Counted from the stretch's first letter, positions 33,354 through 45,928 are shown. The stretch: 64,000 bases of DNA from Podarcis raffonei (GCF_027172205.1 NC_070606.1:99086534-99150533), one strand, 5' to 3'. Numbers and translations: made by a program. Notes: a model not told the origin generated them from the letters alone.

Positions 33354-33375
33354 TTTGAGCGGCAGGCGCTACCAT
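33331..33375 (-). other. upstream open reading frame in exon 1
   Basis: ATG at 33375-33373 opens 14 codons (MVAPAAQIPRIELC) and closes with TGA before the exon end. A second ATG at 33300-33298 stays open to the splice donor. Either could damp translation of BCL6 if the transcript starts upstream of 33375. Confidence 0.45.
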
Positions 33376-33565
33376 CGCAGGCAGCCCGGGGAGGATCCCC
33401 GGGAAGGGCTTTCTGCCAGGAGGGGCCAAAGGGGGCCCGGAACCCACCCGAGAACACCCCCGATCTTGTAGAAAGACTAATGGAAAGGGTCTCCAAGGAA
33501 ACCCCCGGGAAAAAGCTTGCGGGAAGGGGCCAGGAGGGAGGTGCGGGGCCCGGGCCCCCCCGTCG

Positions 33566-33621
33566 CCAATGGTAGGATCCTCTCTGGCAGTCACGTGGGG
33601 ACCTTGCCTACCGTGACGTCA
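33566..33621. promoter_or_regulatory. BCL6: CCAAT, E-box and CRE motifs of the proximal promoter
   Basis: CCAAT at 33566-33570, CACGTG at 33592-33597 and a full palindromic CRE TGACGTCA at 33614-33621, within 56 bases. They lie just upstream of or at the presumed start of exon 1. Function is inferred from motif identity only. Confidence 0.55.
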
Positions 33622-33640
33622 GGGATCGGCCTCAATACAA

Positions 33641-34200
33641 TGTTGCAGAGTTCTATTCGCTTTCCTCCCCCTCCTCCCTCCCGCCCGCCTCCCCCCGCTG
33701 GAATTCTGAGAACTAATTTGCTTGGCGGTGACATAAGAGAAATCCGGGGATCCGGGGCGAATTCCATTTCGCAGCTTCGGTTCCCACCCCCCCATCCCAG
33801 CATCTCTTTAAGGGGAGAAAAAAAAAAGCTTTAACAACCCCCCCCCTCGTTCCAAAGGCTTTTGCATTTGCTTTTCAGGTCCTAAGCAGAGAGAGAAAGA
33901 GAGAGGGAGAGAGCCCCAAAACATGGTGATAATAATATGCAGCTTTTGATGAGGGGGGGGGGTTGCTTTGACTTTTTGCTTTTTCTCTCCCCCCCCCCCC
34001 ACCGCCGCCAGCAATATTCAGTAGGAAAGGGGAGAAAAAGAAACGAGAGCAGGAGGAGGGCAAAGAGAAATCCTCGTTGCGCCGCAGGCGCTGGTGAGGG
34101 TGAAGAATTGGAGTAAGGTTCGTATTTTTAAAAAACTGAAAAAGGAAGAAGGGGGGGGGGACAAAGACCTGCAGTTTTTCGGGCTGAGAGCGAGGAAGAA
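33641..34200. promoter_or_regulatory. BCL6: BCL6 upstream promoter region
   Basis: Repeat-free. It contains TTCTGAGAA at 33704-33712 next to AACTAATTTGCTTGG, then long C and G runs (for example 33951-33962 G-rich and 33990-34001 C-rich). Confidence 0.5.
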
Positions 34201-36951
34201 GGAGGAGAAGTCCGTTCAGAAATAAGACACTTTTGTTTTTTGTTTTGTTTTGTTTTTCTTCTTTGCTTTATTGGGGAATTTTGCGTGTGTTTGTGCGTGC
34301 AAATACCTTGTCTTTTTTTTAAAATTTATCGACAGTGCGTTTGTGGAACGTTCCTTTCAAGAGAGACCTGGGACTTGCTTTTTTGGAAAACATCTCCTCT
34401 GGGCTCGTGTGATTTCAGAGAAGGGGGAGGATTCGCTGCTGGAGAAACAAGGTCGTGGCTTGTTTGTGGATTCTTGTTTTTGTTTTTCCGTTCTAGATAC
34501 TTTTTCTAGAAGTTTTTCAGTTTTGTGGGGTTCCCCCTCCGTTTCAACTGGCTCTCCTATAAATCGAGGACTCTTGATCAAACTCAATCTGCTGGGAGGA
34601 CTCACTCGGCTTATCTTTCTGAAGGATTCTGGCGTGGTGGTTCGGTTCTGGGACGCTTCACTTTTCCCCCTTTCCCCTGTTCAGATTGTGGGTCTTCAGG
34701 GGCTCCCAAATGGATCAGCTCCTTTCCTCTGTTGCAGTGGGGAAGCCAAGAGGGAAAGTTGCAGAAGGAGCCCACATTGCTTATGGTGGAACCGCAAGCG
34801 GGCCTTGCAGTACCCACGCCTGGGTTGCAGCTGTGGGGTGGGCAACGGGGTGACGGGCGAGGGGAGATCCAGACCCCCCTTGTGCCCTGCAGGCCGGGTC
34901 ATAGCAGATCTCTGGCTCTGAAGGGGAGTTGTGTGTGTGTTGGGGGGGGGTGTTCCATCTGGAGCAAATGTAAAATGAAACCAGGGTTTGGGAATCCCTG
35001 GCTGTCAAAACAGTTTTCTGCCTCGAAAGCTTGTCCTTGATTAGAAATGAGAGCAGTTTAATGCGGATCGTTCTGCGTGCTCCAGAGTCTCTGCAAAGCC
35101 TTTATTTTAAAGTTGTAGATTGAAAATTATTGCTAGGATTTTTTTTGGGGGGGATTATTTGTTCGCTTTGTAGCATTTCAGAACTGCCTGTGTGTTTGTG
35201 TGAAAAGGCCTCCCTTCTTTTTAACTGTTGAAGGAGACTTTAGACCTGGAAACTTGTGTGGCCTGTCGGGTTTTATCAAGCTAAATAGATTGTAAATATA
35301 TATATGTATCTCTGCATGGCCTGGGAGGGGGCATGGAGGGGGAAGACGGTTTGCCAAAACTTTGAGGATCAAAGGTGTTGTTGTTCTTGTTTTGGAACTT
35401 ATGGCGATGCAGATGTCTTTCCGACTTTCACTGTATCAGGGCCTAAGCAGCATGCTGTCCTATCAAGCGGAGTTCTCAATTATTTGTTTATTTAATGATA
35501 ATAAACCTCTAATTGTTATGAGATTGTGGGAGGATCTATAAATAGCTCAGTGACTCTTTCTCTCTTAAATTCTCCCCCCCCCTTTGACAGAAGGGGGAGG
35601 GAAAGAGAATCAAGGAAGCCCGATAAACTGTGAATGGGAATTTGTTTACAATAATCTCTCCAAGTTTGAATCACAGCACAGTCACACTGGCTAATCAAAT
35701 TGCTTAGGGAAACTGATTAAATGACATGCAAATTGTTTGAAACACTCAGCTGTAACTTCAGTGTGTGTGTTTAATTCTCAGTATAAATATTGCATAGATC
35801 CTCTCAGATCTTTGAGAAAGGAAAAAATACGTATGATTTTGGGGTTATGCACCTTCCAGCGATTAATGTCTTGCAGAGAATCCAGACTTTGAATGCAGTT
35901 TAAGAAAAATTGCAATTCAGGAACATGGATTTATCTCATTTTGTAGATTGCAGAGCAAAGGGCACAATGTTTTGGTGGATGTCTGCAAACTGAGCCTTAA
36001 ATCAGAGGGACGATTTGTCCTTGCATTTGTTTGCTTGTGTGCAGATAGATAACAACTATATTTACAAGTCATTATTTTCCTGAAAATAAAAATCTATATT
36101 TCCCTGAAATTTAAACCTCTCGAGTTTGCGGCAGCAAATGGGCTGTTCGAACGGTTTGACATTGACCACCTTAATGCTTTAGCACAATCGCAGTTTGAAG
36201 GGGGAGACAAAATTCCTATTGTGTTTCCTTGGAGTATGAAAACTCGTTTCAAATTCATTATTGCGAACCAGGCTCCCACCCACTAGATGACAGGATGTCA
36301 GCCAATACAGGGCCAAAAAGAATATAAATGCATATGTGTGTTGTAAATAATGGACCAAACTGGCTGAAATTATTTACTTGGAAGTATGCCTGCCCTAAGT
36401 AAAATGGACCTCAAGGCTTTGAGTGCTCCTCCTATTTGCGCTCCTCCCTGTGTGCCATCATCTGCCCGCAGCCTAATATTTCCTCCCTATAGGCTGATTC
36501 TAAGTGGGGAAGAAATGTATTCTTCTTCAAAGCCATTCCCCTTCAGAGGTCAGAGGGTAGTGTTCCTAAAGTAGCCAGAGGGGGCACTGCAGAGCAGGAG
36601 GAAGAAGCCATGAATCGCCTTTGCAAATTCCCAGCTGGGTTTCAAGCGCTCTTCTCAAGGGACCAGATTCCTCCCCCTGCCCCCCCAAGCCCATCAACCG
36701 TGCAAAGCGAGCGTCTTTTAGCAAGTGCACACAAACACACACATTGCACCTGCTTCCATGTTTTTAAAGCCTCGGTAGAGAGGCCCCGAGAAAAGGATCT
36801 GGGTAGGAAACAGCTGTTTTTTTATTTGCAATAGCCCCTCTGTGCAAAAGAGAAAAGAATGGGGAGGAATACCTGATTTTCCCATTTTTCCCATCACTTG
36901 CTTTGAAGTCCCAGTGTTTACAAATATCCCTGCAAGGTGTCATCTCCATAA
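34201..36951. other. repeat-poor intergenic DNA upstream of BCL6
   Basis: About 2.7 kb without clear interspersed repeats. The 35680-36300 part is AT-rich with many octamer-like and TAAT words, in the style of conserved non-coding elements. No gene is supported. Confidence 0.45.
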
Positions 36952-37050
36952 GTATCTGTCAGGGATGCTTTAGCTGAGATTCCTGCATTGCATTGGGGCT
37001 GGACTAGATGACTCTTAGGGGCCCTCCCAACTGTACGGTTCTATGATTCT
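36952..37050 (+). mobile_element. CR1 LINE 3' end
   Basis: GGGATGCTTTAGCTGAGATT, GGCTGGACTAGATGACTC and the terminus GGTTCTATGATTCTA. Confidence 0.85.
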
Positions 37051-39304
37051 AAGTATCTGGGGGGGGGCCCATCTCTGTTACACCCCATTACCCACTTTGA
37101 AAGTGGAACCTGCCATTTTTAATATGGGAATCGCAAGACTGAATGCCCTCACACAGTTGACTGTGAGGGGGAATTGTCTTATCGAGATGAACAACACTGA
37201 GAGCCCTGGAAAGGCACAATATAAATGCAAAGCAAAAGTGTATATGGGGTAAAAAGGTATAGACAGGAGCCTTGATCAATAGGTGGCTATGGAATTCGAC
37301 CACCCACCATGCATACTGGAGATGAGGGAGAAATTGAGTTCGGTTTTGCATTTAAAGGCAAACCGACCTAATTCGCCCTTTCTGTGAATAATAAGCAAAC
37401 CGAAAAGTGGAAGTATCCTTCGAAATTTGCACTTTTCTGAATTCTGCAAGGCAGTTCTACAGCCGAGTAATGTGTACGGAAATGCATATCCTGGGGCAAA
37501 AGGCATACATTACTGGTTTTTTTCTTTCTTAAAGAAATCATAACATTCTTTTCAATAGTAGCAAAAGAGAAAAATCATGGACAACTCTGGCACGATGCAA
37601 TGCAATAGAATTGCATACAATATTAAGTCTGCTATACACCTGAAAGCCCAAACTAAGTCACTAATATTTTCAAATAAAACTGCCATGAAGATGACTGAAT
37701 CACTGGAGGCTCTCTAAACTCACCTCCACCATTAATAAACTTTAAGAAGGGATATTATTCTTGATCATACAAGCTGAGTTCAGTATCCCCTTGAATTACT
37801 CAGCAGTGGTTAGATGTTTCAAGAGATGTTTCGATGTTTCGAGAGAGCTATACCTCTTGCATTGTTATAACAAATCTCTTTTACATTATATTGTAAATTA
37901 CCCTGTGATCTTCAGATGAAGGGCGGTATAGAAAGTTAATTAATTAATAAATAAATGTTGGCATTTGCCCTTTAGATTTCCAATCCTTGTCTCACAGCAG
38001 CTAACAGCAGAACTGCCTGAGTCTTACGTGCTGCTGCAGAATGTATTGGAGGGAAAGGTTTTTGCAAAAAATATGTTTATTAGGCAGATCCGCATGCAAA
38101 ATTGTGTATATTAGGAGATATTTGCAGTAGCGATGAATATTTATGAAAACTTTGAAAAGTGGTTTTTTTAAAATAAAAACTGATATGGAAAGGTGAAGTG
38201 AATTTAACATTTGCAAAAAATGAGAAACTGAAGGAAACTGAAACTGACCATTTCGCCCACCCACCCCTCCTGAAATACAATAAATAAGGTCCCTTATATT
38301 TTAAAATCTTAGTTCTGTCTCCAGCTGGTTCATCTATATATTTTCATCCAGCTCTCCCTGTGGATCCTGCCCTCTCCATCAATTTTGCTTCATGCAGCTG
38401 AGGAGAGAATTTAGCTTTTGCCCTAGGACCCTGCCGGATAAGTCACTGATTTTCCCATATAAGTGAATGGACGGGCTTTTGTTTCATCTGAGAGCAATCA
38501 GGAGAGAATGGGGTGTAGGACGTCCACTGTGGCCAGCGGGGAAGGGTTGGCCCTGCGTGCAGGAAAAAACCCACAACAACAACAACATCATCAACAAGTG
38601 GGCATCTGCTTTGCATTTGGTTTGGAGCTGCTATTTCTGATCGGATGGAAATTAAAAAGGGCATATTTGAGCCTTGGCTCCCCAGCCAAATGGCTCATTC
38701 CTGCCTGCCCACTCCCTGGCCTCGCATTCGGAGAAGTTAGCCTGCCGTTTCCCTTCCTGGAAAAGCAGGGATGGCACAAAACATTTTAGCCATTTAATTG
38801 TCGTGCTCTTAAGTGACCGTTCGATGAGCAGTCAGGTTAAAATGCACATTGCAGGACCCCAGCAAGCACGCTCAGAATAACCCTCCTCCCCAAAGCTTTA
38901 CTGATCCAGCAAATGATGCAGGAGCGTTCGATGATGCCGTTGAGACGTGAGCATGTTTACTTGGAAGTAAATCGCAATGATTTCAACATGCCTTGGAGGA
39001 GCTTAGCCGGAGTGCTGCTTCTCGGAGCAGATTTACACTCAAATTCATCCCTTTAAATAAGCTGACATCCTGTCACTAAACTTGTTTTTTTCGATTGGAG
39101 GAATTAAGCAAATGAAGTGTCCTCTGAAGGATGGTGCCTAAATCACCAAAAAGGCACGGATATTTTGTAACGAGGGCCCTGTCACGGGATCTTTTCCTAA
39201 GGGGACTGAAGCACAGATTATGAAATACACATTTTAAAGTCACAATTGATTCTTACGGAACAATTCTGTTATGCTTTTGCAACTGCAAATAATTTTTATT
39301 TTGA
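37051..39304. other. intergenic DNA, mostly unassigned
   Basis: A LINE-tail-like end occurs near 37850-37955 (GATGAAGGGCGGTATAGAAA). The rest, including 38790-39300, has no recognised repeat or gene. Confidence 0.4.
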
Positions 39305-39306
39305 TA

Positions 39307-39521
39307 CAGTGGTACCTTGGGTTACAGACGCTTCAGGTTACAGACTCTGCTAACCCAGAAATAGTACTTCGGGTTAAGAACTTTGTTTCAGGATGAGAAC
39401 AGAAATCGCACGGTGGCAAAGGGAGGCCCCATTAGCTAAAGTGGTGCTTCAGGTTAAGAACAGTTTCAGGTTAAGAACAAACCTCCAGAACGAATTAAGT
39501 TCTTCACCCGAGGTACCACTG
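39307..39521. mobile_element. mariner/Tigger-type MITE
   Basis: Starts CAGTGGTACCTTGGGTTACA, ends CCCGAGGTACCACTG, flanked by TA on both sides. The interior has GGTTAAGAAC words repeated. Non-coding. Confidence 0.9.
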
Positions 39522-41002
39522 TACATTCTCTTGTTTCCCCTCACCCAAATTGTATGGTACAGATGGAGCAGATCTTTAGCTTGATGATCTCCGGGTGAAT
39601 AACTGATGGAGTCCATTTTGCATGCCACAGTGCCCCCAAAAACTGAGAGCAGGGACATTGGGAGGGGCAAACAAGAGAAATCATGCAACTGTCTAGAACT
39701 CAAAAGAAGTGTTTGCAAATCTCCAAACTTCAATCAAGTCCCAAATTGGAATCTCCGGCATTAGAAATCTGAATGTGAAGCTTTTCAAAATTTGAAACTC
39801 TAGCCTTGTGGGTGTCTTGCTGATTGCACTGGCAGGCATGAAATGTGAAATCCCGTAAGCTGTCAGCTGTCAAGTGCTAAATGCTGGGCCATGCCCTGCT
39901 AGCAAACAGCATTGCTTGTCAGCTATCAAACAGTGTCAACTGGCAGTCATCAAAAGGTTTGGAATCAAATAATCACGAGGCTGGTTTCAATGAAAGTTAA
40001 GAAATCTTTGGTGAATATTGCTTGGCAAATATTCAAGCATTCAGGGAAGAGTTAGCAGCCGTTTTGTTTGGGCTGCACTTTAGGTTCTACGGCCGTCCCA
40101 AACCCGATGAAGGCTGTTCAGTGATCTCACTGTCCAAGAGGAACTGGCCTTAGATAGGGTGATCTCCAAGACCCTGAAGGAAAGCTGCCGAATTTATTCC
40201 TCGGTTTTCTTCCTGGTTCTTCACCACATGGTTTAAGGGCAGGATGCAACAATAGAATAACATGCAGTTCTAGGGAGCAGAACGAGTCCAGTTCCAAAAG
40301 AAAGCGAAGCCCTTCCAAATGGAGCAGGACAGCTCACGGGAAATTAAACCGGTTGCATGTTTATGCCAACTGCTGTCCTGTCCTTGGTTGTGACGGTTGT
40401 GCATCTTTCCCTTTCTGAGGTGGAGGCCTGGCAGCAAGGCCCACGGGGTAACATGACAGCTGTCATTACCTGCAATCAACCCTACCTTCCGTGGCAGGAC
40501 ATAATGGAACTTGTAAGATGATTCTTCTTCCTTTTCTCCTACCTATTTTCAAAATTAACCTCCATCTACGTTCCTCACTCTTTCCCCCCACAAAAACGAG
40601 AGAAGAATGCGTATTTTAATAAGCCAATTACATCTTCAATTGCAACAATTTTTGGGAGGGGAAGCATTAACCTATTCAGGGAACACGGGCTCATAAACGA
40701 GCTTGATAAGTTGCCCTGTAGCACATCTCCACTGCGGTTTATAGACCCTCAATGTGATTTATGTGATACACAGAGGGAAAGGAGATTTTCATCTCTTTCA
40801 GACCACAAGAAATATTTATGGGAAATTATCCCTGGAATTTTAATCCATGCATTTTTAAAAATGTTAAAACTTTGATTTATATCCCACTTTTAGAAGCCAA
40901 GGCAATGTACAAGGGGTTCCCCAGAAGTCTCCCACCTGGATTATGGCAAGAAGACATGTTTAGCATCTGCAATGAGGTAGCCTCATGAGTCTTCGGATCA
41001 TT

Positions 41003-41010
41003 TATTATTA

Positions 41011-41062
<52 letters not shown>
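41003..41062. repeat. (ATT)n microsatellite
   Basis: About 19 ATT units with one interruption. Confidence 0.95.
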
Positions 41063-41074
41063 TCTGCGGATACT

Positions 41075-41190
41075 CAAAGGTATGCAGTACTGGCACCATT
41101 ATATCTGGAAGAGAAGCACTGGTTAAAAACGTGGCACTGACTGTAATGGCGAGTACCAGTGCCATTTTTTCTAGAAGAAAAGCACTGGTG
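41075..41190. repeat. two hAT-end-like fragments in direct orientation
   Basis: TACTGGCACC...GAAGAGAAGCACTGG and TACCAGTGCC...TCTAGAAGAAAAGCACTGG share a layout of about 40 bases seen at the ends of hAT-type MITEs. Confidence 0.4.
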
Positions 41191-42735
41191 ATAATTATCC
41201 AAAGATATATAATAAGGAATGTGAGTGCATATGTGAAACCGATAGTCATTCCTGACTGATTAACCCAGATTAAGAACAGAGTGGGCATATTCCATGCATA
41301 TTATCTGGTGGATATAAAACCCATCTGCCTTTGTCCTTGCACTGGTGAATATTATGGGCTACATTTTAATGGTGTTTTTTAATTGAACATTTCTTCTTTT
41401 TCTTCTTCTCATGAGCCCACAAAATGCAAACAAGGGCATCCACTCTTGTTATCCCCCTTCATCCCTCGATATGTCAAAACAACGTAACTATTGCACTGCC
41501 AGATTTGTACTAGCTGCCTCCTGAGCATCCTAGCCAAAATATGGATTGTTTGCACATTAGGAAGAGCCCTGTTGTCTGCTATTTGTCCAGTTAGTGAGCA
41601 CTTCAGCCTTATTTTGCAATCAATCTAGCCTTCTTTTTCCTCCTCTTCTTCTTTTAAAAAAGTTTGGGGCTGAGTGGCAGCTTTCTGTACAGCCCCTGTG
41701 CTATTTCCAGGTCTGACATATAATTTTCTCCTGCTACTACCTTTCTTATTTGTTTGTTCCCAAGCGTCGGTATAATTCACAGCAGACTGCATGAGGTGTC
41801 CCAAGATCTTATCTCCCTGATGTTCAGTTTTTAACTGCCTGCTTGCTTGCTTGCTTAATGTACATAAACATCACATGGCTGTATGATTTTTATTTTTTTT
41901 TAATATTATGTGTCTTCTGGTTTTATAGCATCAGCAATACATGTAACCAAGCTGCTAGGGTTTGCTTTTCTGCTCCTTGCCCGGACTACAGATGCACTTA
42001 AATAATTAGCTGAGAGCAAGCCTCCAATTGATCTCCAAAACAGCATTACTAGTCTATAATACCAGTGACGGCAGAATTGTTTTGAGCTGGGTGATGCACT
42101 AAAGCTGAACTTTTGCAAAAGCGTCATAATGTGTTCCTTCGTATGATGCAGCCCAAACGTTTCCAGGCCCCTGGAAAAGCTCATCTCCCTGTGCCCCTTA
42201 CCCAACGCTATAAAAGGCATTATTCAGAACAGCAGTTGGCACAACTCACTAAGCAATACAATTCAAAAACAGCAACAATTAATTGCACGGTTATCCAAAA
42301 TCCAATTAAAACTAATTTGTTTAATTCAGCAAAATTGATGATCCAACTTTTCTGATAGTCATTTATACCTCTGGGACCGCCCCCCCTTGCCTCTTAACAT
42401 CACCTAGGTAACTCCAACCCACCCACCCCCCCGCGATTGGTACCAGCCAATTTGGTAACCAGTGTTTTAGATCATTTAAACGAGTGGACTGGCTGATTTA
42501 GATACATCCATCATTGCTTAACCTGGTGCTGAGTGTCTAAAGCTGGGATAGAGAAGATCTGTACTCCTTCAGAGCTTCTCGTAGGGATGCAAATGTTCCC
42601 CATCCCAGATCCTATAGCCCTTGGGCAGGGGACAGACCTTAGGATCACTGCAGGGGACAACCTGGGTACTGAATTTAGGACTTAATACATGTAGAACTTT
42701 GCATCTCCAAACAGAACCCTTCCTATGAGCAGACC

Positions 42736-43059
42736 CAGGGCCAGATTTAGGTTTGATGAGACCCTCAGCTACTGAAGGTAATGGGGCCCTTTCTATGTCC
42801 AGCTGTCCTTTGTCGACAACAAATTGCCACTGTTTTTTGTGTTGGATGAATGCTACATGGTAATTTATGGACCTCACAGGAGCCCACACAACACAAAACA
42901 CTGTTGCTGCATGTAGGTTTTATTTTATTCGTCTTTTATATTTTGGAAATGTACATCCAGGGGTTTTTGGGTTTTTTTCCCTTTAATTTTTTTGGGGGGT
43001 CCCAGGAGAGTGGGGCCATAAGCTAGAGCTTGTTTAGCTTATACGTAAATCCGGCACTG
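42736..43059 (+). mobile_element. non-autonomous hAT element with near-perfect 8-bp duplication
   Basis: Starts CAGGGCCAGATTTAGG and ends TAAATCCGGCACTG. Flanks AGCAGACC (42728-42735) and AACAGACC (43060-43067) differ at one base. A second copy, carrying insertions, is at 48166-48932. Confidence 0.85.
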
Positions 43060-43618
43060 AACAGACCCCATCGTTTTCTTCCCCTAAGAACATGCAGGTG
43101 TCACAAACGCCTTTCTGCAATGAGAGGCGTGGTTTGAGAATTCCTGGAAGTTAGGCTTTTTAGACCAGAAAACGCTTTGCTACCTCAGAGGTGTGGTAGC
43201 TAATTGTGGCTGCTTCGTGGCGACAATCCCTTAAAAGCTTTTGTTTATTAGGCGTGACGGCTGTATTTTTTTTTTAAAAAAAAGGACTTCCATTTGCAGA
43301 GGCAGTATACCTCCGAAAGCCAAACGCTCAAGCACAAATATTGGGGAGGGAGCATTCTGAGGGACCCACACCCTGCTGGCGGAGAAACTGCTTGGGCAGA
43401 AGATGCTGGATTCGGTGGGCAAATGGCCTGACCCAGGATGACCCTTCGGTTATTCGTATGAAGGAAAAGCACAGTCCTCTCCATCTCTCCAAGTGAAATT
43501 TGGTAATGATCAATCCTGGGTGAAGTTCCACATGGAGTATTACGATCTGGGAGGATGTAGGCAGATTTATATAAATAAATTTCTGCTATTAGAGGCCAGA
43601 ATGCTCTGTGCTTTAAGT

Positions 43619-43790
43619 GCCGTATTTTCCCGTCTATAAGACACCCCCATGTATAAGACGCCCCCTATTTTGGGGAATCCGGTTTAAGAAAATGGGGGGG
43701 GGGGAGATACTATCTGTGTATAAGACGAGCCCAGATTTTGAGCATTATTTTAGAGTAAAAAAACCACATATACACGGAAATATACGGTAT
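43619..43790. mobile_element. short TA-type MITE (CCGTATTTTCCCG family)
   Basis: Begins CCGTATTTTCCCGTCTATAA and ends ACACGGAAATATACGG, with TATAAGAC words inside. Related in style to the CCGTATTTTT family but distinct. Confidence 0.7.
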
Positions 43791-43944
43791 ATCACCAGGG
43801 TGAATATTCCATCACCGCCTCATTTCCCCCTCTCTGGTTGTTTTGCCAAATGTAGGAATGCATTTAAGCTTAACCATTTGGACCGCTGGTATTCAAAGGT
43901 TTGGCAAATTGCCCTTCTGGAAAAGATATCTCAGAAACAAAGTA

Positions 43945-44204
43945 CCGTATTTTTTGCTCCATAAGACTCACTTTTTCCCTCCTAAAAAGTAAGGGGAAAT
44001 GTGTGTGCATCTTATGGAGTGAATGCAGGCTGCGCAGGTATCCCAGAAGCCAGAACAACAAGAGGGATTGCTGCTTTCACTGCGCAGCGGTCCCTCTTGC
44101 TGTTCTGGTTTCTGAGATTCAGAATATTTTTTTTTCTTGTTTTCCTCCTCCAAAAATTAGGTGCGTCTTGTGGTCTGGTGCGTCTTATAGAGCGAAAAAT
44201 ACGG
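43945..44204 (+). mobile_element. TA-flanked hairpin MITE (CCGTATTTTT family)
   Basis: 260 bases with ends CCGTATTTTTTGCTCCATAA and TAGAGCGAAAAATACGG, TA on both sides, and the same internal hairpin as the 4258 and 14300 copies with a few more mismatches. Confidence 0.88.
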
Positions 44205-44206
44205 TA

Positions 44207-45669
44207 TCTAAAGAACTTGATGGCATGATTTTATTCCATATACAAATACTGAGGTACTACCAGCATATGCAAAGGTCTGGCTCATTTAAGACGAGATAGA
44301 ACCTTTATTCTCAGTAACGATGGGACTCACACCAGTGGAGAATGCTTTTATTTTATAAATCTTTATTATTTGCAAAGGGAATCTTTGCATGAGTTAATAT
44401 ATTATTATTTCTTTGGAGCTTCCCTGTACCTTTGTGCCCTTTCAGACTGTGATGCTTTGTGGTTTAAATGTCTGATTCTTTGTCTTTCTTCTTCTGTTTT
44501 TGTTATGTTTGCCCTTTGTTCATAAATCAATAAAAGAAAATAAATCCGGAATATTAAAGTGGAAAATGCAGCATTTAGAAATTATAACAGAAATGTGTTG
44601 GAAATATCAAAATACCATGGCTAGTTTTCCAGAGCTCAATGAATAAACATGAGATATATTGGCAAAACTGTATCTTCTCTTGTCTTCTTTTTCTGAGTTA
44701 AATTATTTCTGCTAAGTTTTGACATTTGTGTGACGTGCCACACTTTGACAGATGGAGATGTACTGCAACACCGATTCTTTGCAACGATTATCTTGGTCGC
44801 TGCCTGAAGCTTGGGGAATCAGTAAAGGAGTTGTGCTCTGCCTAATAAATCTAAATAACCCAGCCAATAGATCTGACGAGAAAACCCAGTGTCTCATTAA
44901 TTTTATTTTCCTTTCAACTGCAATCCTACTCACACCGATCTGAGAGTAAGTCCTATCGAACTCAGCGGGACTTTGGAATAAACATGCTAATTTCTAAACT
45001 CAATAATATTGTGGTCCGTTCTACAGATGTGTAGGAAAACTGCAAACAAACAGTTGTACCACCAGGGTTTATTAAAGCGCTCTCTGTATATTTTATCCAA
45101 TTCATGCGGTGCGAAATGCAAATTTGCAAAGCATCCCACAATGGCTTTTCTCTAAGGGAAATTCCTTCGTGAAGTTCTTGCACAACTCTGATCCCATAAT
45201 GCTTCTCCCCCGCACAATGTCCTATTTTGCTGGACATTATTTCGAGACGGATAATGATGTAAGTACCATATATTACAGTTGAATAAAACTTTGATCGTAC
45301 CGCTTTGAATTCTGTGCCACAGTTAATCACTATGTATCAACTGAGCCGAGGGAGGACCAAATCCCATTTACTCTGATCATTAAGGGTATCTTCACATTCA
45401 AATTATTGAAGCCAGCCGGGATTTCCCCCTCCCCTCGTAAAATGCGTAATCAATTGATAACCGATTAAGCAAGTCCTCTTTTGAAATACACCCTTGACTC
45501 ATCCCATCCCAAATTTTCTTATCCAGTGTGTGGTGAAATACATTTCCAATTTGATTTATTTACTTCCTTATTTTCTTTCTTTCTTTCCTGCAATAACTGG
45601 CACAGAGGCCAGTTGTGCCCAGGGAGGAATTTCCTTGCCGTTTCATGATTCTCAGAGACTTATTCATTT
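44207..45669. other. intergenic DNA, unassigned
   Basis: AT-rich. AAATCAATAAAAGAAAATAA near 44530 could be a LINE tail. No gene. Confidence 0.4.
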
Positions 45670-45915
45670 ATTATTTCATGTATTTATTGCATTTATATCC
45701 TCTTCTCTCCCCCCCCCCGCAAGGAGCTCAAGGTGGAAATACGTGCCTTGTTCCCCTCCTCATTTAATCCCCACAACAGCCTGACAAGGTAGGACAGGCT
45801 GAAAGGTGGAGACTGGCGCCCACGGTGACACCCAGTGAGCTTCATGGCCCTGGCACTGGTATCTCCCAGCCCTTAGTCCAACAAATCTAACCACTACACC
45901 ACACTGCCTCTCTCA
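45670..45915 (-). repeat. MIR/CORE-like tRNA-derived SINE
   Basis: Reversed: AGAGAGGCAGTGTGGTGTAG, GGTTAGATTTGTTGGAC, CACTGGGTGTCACC and a tail with GAGCTCCTTGC. Same family as the 25100 copy. Confidence 0.75.
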
Positions 45916-45928
45916 GCAGAGGCAAATA

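Larger units (their letters stand above)
33267..33600 (-). other. BCL6: BCL6 non-coding exon 1 (5' edge approximate)
   Basis: On the minus strand it ends GGAGACCAG followed by the donor GTGATT. The last ~100 bases (33267-33366) include GCTCAAATTCCGAGAATTGA, GTTGATTCTTAGAACTGGGG and TTCTTAGAAGTGGTGATGCA. As I remember the human BCL6 5' UTR, these match almost base for base, including the exon end. The transcription start is not visible and is placed near 33.6 kb only from promoter motifs. Confidence 0.8.
31430..33640. promoter_or_regulatory. BCL6: CpG island over BCL6 exon 1 and proximal intron 1
   Basis: CpG-dense, G+C-rich DNA with two peaks: about 31480-31880, with many CGCGCG and GCGCGC words, and about 33060-33630 around exon 1. 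No TATA box is evident at the exon 1 side. A CpG island promoter is usual for BCL6. The long open frames here reflect high G+C and are not genes. Confidence 0.75.
39524..42727. other. intergenic DNA, mostly unassigned
   Basis: Long stretches without recognised repeats except a microsatellite and small hAT-like pieces near 41 kb. No gene is supported; possible distal regulatory DNA. Confidence 0.4.

Noticed and set aside
34250-34921. 223-codon plus-strand frame upstream of BCL6
   Set aside because: Composition is of translated T-rich and GC-rich DNA, with no domain and no splice or promoter context.
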